Source: F23-D06 sp002392325 (lineage in GTDB: Bacteria; Bacteroidota; Bacteroidia; Bacteroidales; WCHB1-69). Taken from it: DNA of 64,000 bases. Below the pieces are notes generated by a model. That model saw only the letters and a list, made by a program, of their open reading frames with translations. It was not told the DNA's origin and ran no database searches. The DNA is taken from the NCBI GenBank assembly GCA_946624065.1, contig CAMORT010000002.1, positions 1-64,000 on the forward strand, in the 5' to 3' direction. Made by a program: the position numbers and the translations under genes. Every line of letters begins with the position of its first letter. Positions within the stretch are counted from its first letter, which is position 1. Positions 57,507 through 64,000 of the stretch are shown one piece after another.

Positions 57507-60500
57507 CTACTCTTCCTCTTCTAAGTTCGTATAGTATTTCTTCACAAATTTGTTCTTCCAACCGAGGTTGCCTAACTTATAAGAGAACGATGGCAAACCT
57601 TTGGCATTGTCAGGTGCCAGCGACTTGTTCTTCGGTTTGGTGTTCTTGATGGCTTCGTTGAAGTTTTTGTCCGAAGAATAACCCGAAACCACATTGTTGT
57701 CGAATTGGAAATAATAGTATTGGTCATCAAATTCAAAATAGAGGTAGAGTTTGTTGCGCGACCCCCGCTTTTCAATCACGATGCGGCCGGGAACCATCTT
57801 GTATATCGTTTTGGCACCGCAGATGATCAACGGAAGCGTGGTTTGCGATTTGAAGGTGGATTGGTCTTTGTCCCATTCAAAATCGATGTTGGAGAAGAGG
57901 AACTTCACCTGCAGCGCTTCGGGCAGACGGCGTTGCGTACCCAATGCCACATTGCGGGTATAGCGCTGGTATTCGGTTTTACCCAAGATGTTGTATAAGG
58001 CCATGTCGTACGCCTCATCGGAGGAAACATCCACAAAGTCCAGCGAGGTGGCGTTGTCCAATGCCTTGTTCATGCTCTTCATGGACTCTTCGTTGAAGAA
58101 GAAGTCAATGGAGGTGGTCAGATGCATTTCCGCTGAATCGGCAGTTATATAATTGATGATGGTACCATTGGTGACGAAATTCACACGTCCCAACTTGGTT
58201 CCCATATCAATGGTACCGGTACCCGTGGCCACACAATTGTCGGTGTTCAGTGTGATGATGTTGCCAGGCACAGTGGGATCCTGCAGTTTTTCCAAAGAGG
58301 CGGCCTTGTATTCGTGCGTTGCTTTGTCGTAAGTGATGTATCCGAAAACATTGATGTATTCGGCATCGTTGAACTCATCTTTAGCTTCGCCGAATGCGGT
58401 GTAGATGCGACCTGTCTTGTTGGAGGAGGTGATGGCCACCACCACTTTCCGGTCGTCCATGTCCTTGGTGCGGTCGTGCACTTGAAGCAAAATGTTGTTG
58501 GGGTCAACTTGTTGCAAGATCTTCATGGGCGCATGGCGGATAGAGTCGCATCCATGGCGGATCTCAACACCACCAAAATAGGACAGGAAGGGTTGTGTGC
58601 TGTGCAACTCGGCGCGCCCGCTGAACCCGAACTGGTCGCTGAACTGGAAGTTCATCTCGGCAGGAATCTTGGCATCACCGAATGTTTCCTTGTTGAAATA
58701 GATGGTGTCAAAATAAATTTTCTGTACCCGCTGATTCTCGTCCACATAATCATAATAACCATTGGCATAGAACTTTGTGGCGGTCTGGAGACGGGTGTAG
58801 CAGTCGTATAGCTCGTGGAATTTGTTGTCCCTGCCAGCCAAAATGCGCGATTTGGGTAGCGGGTCCACATACGCTTTCTCGCGGATAATCACTTCACCAT
58901 GCGCGGGAATGATGGCAGCGTCGCCAGCGTTGATGTAGCGCACACCATGGGCAAAAATCACATTTTTGGTGAAGTCAAACTCCGCACTGAGGGCGGGGAA
59001 GTGGTATCCCACAGCTGGATCTGCCGCATATAATTCATTGTCAAGACTTTGCATATCAACCAGCTCGCGCGACGGGGTGTTGTCGATATCCACATTCTTG
59101 TATGGGTCATCCCATTTGAAACGCAATAAGGTGGAGTCGATGGGATCCCATTCAAACTCAGAAGACTTGGCTTTAATCTCATTCTTCACAAAATAAACAA
59201 TGGAAGCGGTGCCGTTGGCTTTGAAATGACCTTTACGGGTTTCAAAATTGATGTGGGAATTGTAGTTGTCGGTGGAGAATGCGATGTCCTCACCTTTGCT
59301 GATATCATAAATCCGCAAATCAGCGGTGTCGGAGAGCAATTCGTGATGTTTGAAGTCGAACAATCTGGAGGAGATGTCCGCTCTGCCAAATTTCACAATG
59401 CCGGTTCCTTGCATTCCGGAAGGCGTGATTTTGGAGTTGCCAGTAAGCAAAGTTTCATTGAACACGCTCATCGGATTCTTGATGGTGTGCACAAACATTT
59501 GATCCTTATAGGGTTCCCAGTGCAGATAACCGTCTTCCATGCTGGCGGGTGGGAATTCCACACCGCCTTGTTGTTCGGCCACAATGTGGTTGTTGGCGGA
59601 ACCGTTGGTGGAATCCAAATAGAATACGAGACTGTCGGACACCGTGTGGGAGGTGATGTAGTCGATTTCTCCATTACCACGCAATCCCCTGTTGCTCAAA
59701 TCCACAACACCCTTGTATGAACCTTTTGTCCCGTACATAGGCAATCCGTTGGTGTGATGGGTGAAACCGAAGGAGAAGTCCGGTTGCACTTTCAACGGCT
59801 CGGAAATGTCGGGGAAGATGCCGCCCGACACCAGCGATCCGGTAAACTTCATGGAGTCAATGACAAAGTTGTCCAAGTTGACGATTCTGAAGGAGTTGAC
59901 CGCATAATAAAAACGGTCACGCGTATAGACACCACCGAGCACATAAGGTTTGTCATAAAACACCTTACCGCCCTTTCGTGCTTCAAAGATGGGGTATTCG
60001 GGAATGTCGGTCATGCCGGATTTGTTGCCCGGAGCATCCACATAAAGCACGCCGGAGAGTTCTTCAATGCGGCCTTGCACTTGACGGAGCGGATAGTCAC
60101 CGTACATGTCCATTTTGCCGTTCTTGTCCTCCACATACATAATCAAGGTGTCGATGACATTCATATCGACCAGGAAACGATCGTAGTTGAACTCGCAGTT
60201 GTGGGCGATAAAGTCAAACAGACCGCCGATGACGCGTCCGGAGAAGGTCATGTCGCGGTTTTTCTTTACCGTAACCAATTCGTTCATCGGATACACATTC
60301 ACAATCTGCGGGTCGCTGAGCACAAAGAACTCACACCCCGTGATTTTCAAATCATTGGTCAGCAAATCCATGGAGGCGTAATGGTTCTTGGACTCCAGAC
60401 GAATATAATCGTAGTCTTTCTTTTTAACCTGATTATTAAGATATTGTGAAATCTTAGGGCGGAAGTGAATGCGGTTGTTGTTCACATCATACTCAATGAA

Positions 60501-61970
60501 TCCGCGGGCGGCGAAGTCGAGCATCATGGCCTTGATGTCCAAAGGCGGTTTGTTGAACCAGCGGATGACATCTTCAATGGTGACATCTTCATAGCCGGCG
60601 GAGTAGAAAAGCTGCCAAAGGGTATAGAGCGGATTCACTTGGTTTACGCCGGCAATTTCGTGCATGACGGACTCATCATAATAATTTTGAGACTCGAAAA
60701 ATGCGGATTGCTCACTGGTGTTGCCTACAATGGGTCGGAACTCGATACGCTGCTCGTTGGTGTTCCATTGGATAGATTCTACCGTGATATCCAATTTATG
60801 GTATGAGTCGAAAAATGGGGATCTGCCAACCCCTTGCTTCGGGCGGGAAATGAGAAGTTCTTTGGTTTCGTTGTTGTACTTGAAATTGGCGGCAGGATGG
60901 AAAATGGAGTCCTCTTCTATATAAATGCTTACTTTGGCGTCTTCCGACAGCAGGTTGGTGGGACGAATCAGGAAGCTTTTGGAGGCGGCCTTGATAATGG
61001 GTTTCTTATCGCGAAGAATCGTGATGTTCGCCAAGGTGTCGCCGGATGAGGTTCCGTAAATGGAGGCGCCGCGCAACTCAAATCCGCCAACATAGTTCAC
61101 ATCCGTATATAAGTTATTGATTGCTATTGTTTTATCGTTACTGATGAAACGGGGGTAAGTGGCCTTTTCTTCTGAAGTGGGCAGCACAGCTTTGTCAATA
61201 ACGGTGCCCATAATAGGGCGGCTGAACAACTTTGGATAATGAAAGGTGATATTGGCGGCCTCCACTTTTGGAAAACGCATATCAATTTCGTAAGATTTCA
61301 ATTCGGCTTTCACATTATCAGGCAAGCCAGCGCGATCCCAGTAAATGGTGCCCTGGGTGGCGTTGAATTTGATTCTGGCAGGATAGTAGCGCCCACTGAC
61401 ATCAACCACTGTCAAACTGTCTTTGGTAGAATGTCCTATCAAATCCACTCGTTTGAAATCGAAATAGGGTTCTTGGTCAAACCCCATTACCTCCGCTTGT
61501 CCGTCCACCACCCATTTGACATTATCTTCCTGATTCAGAATGTTATTCCGGAAGAACCGCTCATAGAGCAGCATGTTTTTCTGGAACAAGGTGACGCTGT
61601 GCGTGGCGTGATACTCCACCATTTTCACCCAGGTCTCCGTTTCAGCGGCATATTCGCTGGACGCAAAGGCCATGTATGCGTGCATGTAGGACTGGAACTG
61701 CGGAATGGGGCGGAACTTGTGGCGCAACAAAGCGTTGGCTTCCTGAATGAACGCCAGTTGGTTCTCATAGTCGATGGAGGTGGTCCAAAAAGCGGTGAAT
61801 TCCGCCAGCATGTCGTTGGCCTCTTTCTGCCGGTCTTTGGACACGGTGGACAAATAAGATTTCATTTCCTCCACGGTGACGGTCGGGTCATTGGAGAAGG
61901 AGTTGAAACGCTGTGCGAAAACGGTGAAAACCGTGCAGCATACAGCGATAGTCAGAAGGATTTTTTTCAT
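57507..61970 (-). CDS. Very large secreted protein of unknown fold (1487 aa)
   Basis: The precursor has a signal peptide (CCTVFTVFAQ) and then ~1465 residues of mostly beta-like sequence with no recognised domain. Repeated patterns are VxFGRADISS-, GTGTIDMG- and GSYKGVVDLSNRGLRGNGEID-type strands, each beginning with a short Gly-rich turn and an I/V-D strand, reminiscent of LptA- or AsmA-like beta-jelly repeats; this resemblance is impressionistic. No T9SS domain, lipobox, or transmembrane tail is present; the C-terminus is acidic (NLEEEE). The gene lies 4 bp behind the PepSY-like gene and 1 bp ahead of the DAHP synthase gene. Such large unannotated secreted proteins occur in Bacteroidota; a periplasmic or outer-membrane bridging role is one possibility. 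Confidence 0.7.
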   Translation of the reverse strand: MKKILLTIAVCCTVFTVFAQRFNSFSNDPTVTVEEMKSYLSTVSKDRQKEANDMLAEFTAFWTTSIDYENQLAFIQEANALLRHKFRPIPQFQSYMHAYMAFASSEYAAETETWVKMVEYHATHSVTLFQKNMLLYERFFRNNILNQEDNVKWVVDGQAEVMGFDQEPYFDFKRVDLIGHSTKDSLTVVDVSGRYYPARIKFNATQGTIYWDRAGLPDNVKAELKSYEIDMRFPKVEAANITFHYPKLFSRPIMGTVIDKAVLPTSEEKATYPRFISNDKTIAINNLYTDVNYVGGFELRGASIYGTSSGDTLANITILRDKKPIIKAASKSFLIRPTNLLSEDAKVSIYIEEDSIFHPAANFKYNNETKELLISRPKQGVGRSPFFDSYHKLDITVESIQWNTNEQRIEFRPIVGNTSEQSAFFESQNYYDESVMHEIAGVNQVNPLYTLWQLFYSAGYEDVTIEDVIRWFNKPPLDIKAMMLDFAARGFIEYDVNNNRIHFRPKISQYLNNQVKKKDYDYIRLESKNHYASMDLLTNDLKITGCEFFVLSDPQIVNVYPMNELVTVKKNRDMTFSGRVIGGLFDFIAHNCEFNYDRFLVDMNVIDTLIMYVEDKNGKMDMYGDYPLRQVQGRIEELSGVLYVDAPGNKSGMTDIPEYPIFEARKGGKVFYDKPYVLGGVYTRDRFYYAVNSFRIVNLDNFVIDSMKFTGSLVSGGIFPDISEPLKVQPDFSFGFTHHTNGLPMYGTKGSYKGVVDLSNRGLRGNGEIDYITSHTVSDSLVFYLDSTNGSANNHIVAEQQGGVEFPPASMEDGYLHWEPYKDQMFVHTIKNPMSVFNETLLTGNSKITPSGMQGTGIVKFGRADISSRLFDFKHHELLSDTADLRIYDISKGEDIAFSTDNYNSHINFETRKGHFKANGTASIVYFVKNEIKAKSSEFEWDPIDSTLLRFKWDDPYKNVDIDNTPSRELVDMQSLDNELYAADPAVGYHFPALSAEFDFTKNVIFAHGVRYINAGDAAIIPAHGEVIIREKAYVDPLPKSRILAGRDNKFHELYDCYTRLQTATKFYANGYYDYVDENQRVQKIYFDTIYFNKETFGDAKIPAEMNFQFSDQFGFSGRAELHSTQPFLSYFGGVEIRHGCDSIRHAPMKILQQVDPNNILLQVHDRTKDMDDRKVVVAITSSNKTGRIYTAFGEAKDEFNDAEYINVFGYITYDKATHEYKAASLEKLQDPTVPGNIITLNTDNCVATGTGTIDMGTKLGRVNFVTNGTIINYITADSAEMHLTTSIDFFFNEESMKSMNKALDNATSLDFVDVSSDEAYDMALYNILGKTEYQRYTRNVALGTQRRLPEALQVKFLFSNIDFEWDKDQSTFKSQTTLPLIICGAKTIYKMVPGRIVIEKRGSRNKLYLYFEFDDQYYYFQFDNNVVSGYSSDKNFNEAIKNTKPKNKSLAPDNAKGLPSFSYKLGNLGWKNKFVKKYYTNLEEEE

Positions 61971-61974
61971 AATA

Positions 61975-63510
61975 CTATCCGTTGAACGGTTTGCCGTTCA
62001 TATTGAACCACAAATCGATAACCTCTTTGGATTTCTTTTCTTGGATGGTGACTTTGTATAAATTCAATTTTTCGGCAATGCGCTTAACACTGTAATAATC
62101 AAGCACTTTGCAACCTTTGTGTTCTTTTTTGAGGAAGCTTTGGATAGTAGCGGAAAGGTTCTCGGGTTTGCCTTGCAGGCGGGTTTCCACAATGTTTCCA
62201 ATAGGACTGATGATGCAGATTTCCTTGCCGCGAGCGCTGTAGTAGTGCGCTTCGTAATTCATGTCGTCGTTGGTCACCCATTCCGCATTCGTAACCCGCG
62301 GATATTTCAATTTGAAAACAGCTTGGATGTTTTCGGGAATGTCGGCGGCGCTGTTTTTCTTCTCGTCCAGCGACATGTTCATTTTAGCGTAGTATTTGTC
62401 CAGTTGGTCTTTCTCGTTACCTTTGATGTCGGAGGATACCATTTCGGGATTCGCATCAATTGTACGCAGCAGTTTGCCGGTTTTGTCGAAGATAACCGTA
62501 GTGGGAATTTTGGCCTTGTAGTTGGCTTTCTCATAAAATTCCACCAGTGTTTTGTCGTTCTTGTCGGCTCTCGTCTCCTTGATAGCGGTTTTGAATTTGA
62601 ATCCTTTATAGAAATCGTTGAGGTGCTTCAGCATCGGACCGGTTACTGCCTCTTCGGGGAGGGCGGTTATCGTTTTATCCCAAACACCCTCTTTGGAGAA
62701 ATAGGCGGCTGTGGTTCTATCGGCATTGACGCATTTGGCAACATATTGGTTGTCAATCTCATACCAATTCAAATCTTGAGGATGCAATACTTTTTTCACC
62801 AGAGCTTTCTTGACTGTTTCGGGAACTTCGGATTCATTTATAGCCACATTGCCCTGTTCATCCGTAACCACAGGCTCGGGTTTGACTTTCTCTGGCTTTT
62901 CCGGTTTCTCCTTTTCCGGTTTTGCAGGTTTCGGTTCTGCCTTCACTGGAGCGGGTTTCTCGGTTTTCTTGGGTTCCGCATTCTGCTTCGGCGGATTGTT
63001 TTCCGCTATTTTTTCCTCCTTGGGTTCCACAGGATTTTTGAAGTTGTCGGGATCCGTGCGGGAGAGGAGTTCGCCTTTGTCACTGAAGGAAAGTTGCGAG
63101 GGTTTGAAACCGATGCCCTCTTGCTTCACCTCCACCATGTAGTGCAACGGAGCGTTTTCCTGCTCTTCCAAGAAGGAATTGCTAATGACGAAGTCGGGAT
63201 AATTGGCTTTCACATATTCAGTGATGACAGACGGAAGCTCGTCTTTTTTGATGTCGTAGGTGGTTCGAATCCACTCGCCACCGGGCGAAATGTACGCTTT
63301 CCCAACGGAACCCTCATCCTTGAATGTGGCAATATAAACGCCAGATTCAAGCTGCCATGCGGAAACTTTCACATACGGATATTGGAAATCCATAGCTTGT
63401 GAAACCTCGGAAGGCACGTCTGCCGGCTTTATTTTTTGCGCAAACGATACGGGCAATGCAAGGAGTTGCATCGCAAATAAAATGACCGCTAATTTTACAA
63501 AATTCTTCAT
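61975..63510 (-). CDS. Secreted multidomain PepSY-like protein
   Basis: The 511-residue precursor has a signal peptide (LPVSFA-Q) and two to four PepSY-like/BLIP-like beta units. Units seen are near 28-150 (QAMDFQYPYVKVSAWQLESGVYIATFKDEGSVGKAYISPGGEW), ~225-290, ~300-370 and ~390-511 (AVFKLKYPRVTNAEWVTNDDMNYEAHYYSARGKE). A Lys/Pro/Glu-rich linker (~160-215, PKPAKPEKEKPEKPE-type) separates the first from the rest. The repeated YP...A.W phrases mark each unit. Function is unknown. It is 4 bp ahead of the 1487-residue protein gene and heads the operon. Confidence 0.7.
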   Translation of the reverse strand: MKNFVKLAVILFAMQLLALPVSFAQKIKPADVPSEVSQAMDFQYPYVKVSAWQLESGVYIATFKDEGSVGKAYISPGGEWIRTTYDIKKDELPSVITEYVKANYPDFVISNSFLEEQENAPLHYMVEVKQEGIGFKPSQLSFSDKGELLSRTDPDNFKNPVEPKEEKIAENNPPKQNAEPKKTEKPAPVKAEPKPAKPEKEKPEKPEKVKPEPVVTDEQGNVAINESEVPETVKKALVKKVLHPQDLNWYEIDNQYVAKCVNADRTTAAYFSKEGVWDKTITALPEEAVTGPMLKHLNDFYKGFKFKTAIKETRADKNDKTLVEFYEKANYKAKIPTTVIFDKTGKLLRTIDANPEMVSSDIKGNEKDQLDKYYAKMNMSLDEKKNSAADIPENIQAVFKLKYPRVTNAEWVTNDDMNYEAHYYSARGKEICIISPIGNIVETRLQGKPENLSATIQSFLKKEHKGCKVLDYYSVKRIAEKLNLYKVTIQEKKSKEVIDLWFNMNGKPFNG

Positions 63511-63536
63511 AAAAACCTTTTATTAAAAACGAGGGA

Positions 63537-63563
63537 CAAAGATAGTATTTTTTTGTACTTTTG
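63537..63563. promoter_or_regulatory. Divergent promoters: PepSY operon (minus) / MORN-variant gene (plus)
   Basis: CAAAGATA at 63537-63544 is TATCTTTG on minus. TACTTTTG at 63556-63563 faces the plus-strand gene, 21 bp before its ATG. Confidence 0.5.
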
Positions 63564-63584
63564 CCCCTCCTAAAAATTGATTTT

Positions 63585-64000
63585 ATGAAGAAGATAACAT
63601 TTTTCGTTTTTTGCCTTCTGACAACACTCCTTCTCGGGGCCCAGGATACGGTGAAAACCTATTGGAGCAACAACAAACTGATGTCTGCTGGCGTGGAATC
63701 CAAAGGTTTGGAACAGGGACATTGGATCTATTATCACAACAATGGAGTGAAATGGACGGAAGGTGATTATAAGGATGGAAAGAAGGTTGGCGTTTGGAAA
63801 GTGTGGTATGAGGATAGGAAACTGGCCCAGGAGTACAATGCCCAAAACGGACCGTTCAAAAGTTGGTTCCGTTCAGGCCAAGTGGAAACGGAAGGGCAGT
63901 TCGCCGATGGAAAGCGTTCCGGAAAATGGACATTCTATCACCCGAACGGCCGCCTCTTCAAAGAAGTGAATTATGTGGAAGACAGTGTGGACGGCCATGT
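63585..64000 (+). CDS. MORN-variant repeat protein (partial, 3' end outside window)
   Basis: The first 138 residues are visible. A signal peptide (ATG 63585, cleaved near LLLGAQ) is followed by repeats of the YwqK/MORN-variant type: GHWIYYHNNGVKWTEGDYKDG, GVWKVWYEDRKLAQEYNAQNG, KSWFRSGQVETEGQFADG and GKWTFYHPNGRLFKEVNYV. Each repeat is ~22-24 residues with a G-x-W-x-x-[YF] core. Such proteins are common in Bacteroidota and usually of unknown function. Confidence 0.8.
   Translation, partial: MKKITFFVFCLLTTLLLGAQDTVKTYWSNNKLMSAGVESKGLEQGHWIYYHNNGVKWTEGDYKDGKKVGVWKVWYEDRKLAQEYNAQNGPFKSWFRSGQVETEGQFADGKRSGKWTFYHPNGRLFKEVNYVEDSVDGH

Noticed and set aside
62119..63402. 427-codon plus-strand frame opposite the PepSY-like gene
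   Set aside because: Phe-rich antisense product of the Lys/Glu-rich sense strand; no start context.

Overview
This window looks like a chromosomal segment of a member of the Bacteroidota, probably the order Bacteroidales. Three things point there. Intergenic regions repeatedly carry the Bacteroidota -7 promoter element TAnnTTTG. Three ORFs end in (or consist of) type IX secretion (T9SS) C-terminal sorting domains. The family content fits as well: a SusC-independent TonB receptor, a C69 dipeptidase, a C10 protease, a carboxynorspermidine-type synthase, a fused DAHP synthase/chorismate mutase, PepSY-like proteins and a B12-dependent ribonucleotide reductase. I see no insertion sequence, prophage, CRISPR array, rRNA or antibiotic-resistance island. 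The only tRNA found is tRNA-Cys(GCA).

Layout. 1-2.3 kb: end of an outer-membrane protein, a small lipoprotein, an orphan T9SS domain, menG and a flavin reductase. 2.3-8.3 kb: usp, guaB, ridA, dtd, an ABC-F protein and rsmE. 8.4-10.8 kb: a secreted C10 protease. 10.8-15.6 kb: a tightly overlapping minus-strand operon lipoprotein-tilS-membrane protein-sufS-SDR. 15.6-22.5 kb: a phosphopantetheinyl transferase, an Mrp-type Fe-S carrier, a CoA-disulfide-reductase/rhodanese fusion, a Nif3/zinc-ribbon pair, a GreA-like factor and a P/E-rich protein. 22.6-29.8 kb: tdk, pta, a beta-barrel protein, a LolE-type permease, rpsF-rpsR-rplI, pyrH, frr and gcvH. 29.8-33.7 kb: a C69 dipeptidase, then a cobalamin riboswitch controlling a three-repeat secreted protein. 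33.8-42.9 kb: carboxynorspermidine synthase, metK, a TonB receptor, manC, pgk, thyA and fabD. 43-46.8 kb: B12-dependent nrdJ, an Fe-S CCG-domain protein and tRNA-Cys. 46.8-54.8 kb: pyrBI, a secreted tandem TldD/PmbA-like protein, purA, trxA and a peptide transporter. 54.8-64 kb: a C-terminal processing protease, DAHP synthase-chorismate mutase, a 1487-residue secreted protein of unknown fold, a PepSY-like protein and the start of a MORN-variant protein.

The most interesting system is vitamin B12 related. An adenosylcobalamin riboswitch (about 31693-31860), with its own promoter and a terminator-like expression platform, precedes a T9SS-exported protein built of three copies of a YWVG...LAWGY module. 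It does not precede the usual btuB transporter. The same window encodes a BtuB-sized TonB receptor and a B12-requiring ribonucleotide reductase. The repeat protein is therefore a good candidate for a surface corrinoid-capture or corrinoid-related protein. Other notable structures are a family of GC-rich perfect palindromes scattered between genes, one of them inside a T9SS-domain reading frame; an inverted duplication of a promoter region flanking the CoA-disulfide reductase; the secreted tandem TldD-like protein; and the 1487-residue protein coupled to aromatic amino-acid biosynthesis.
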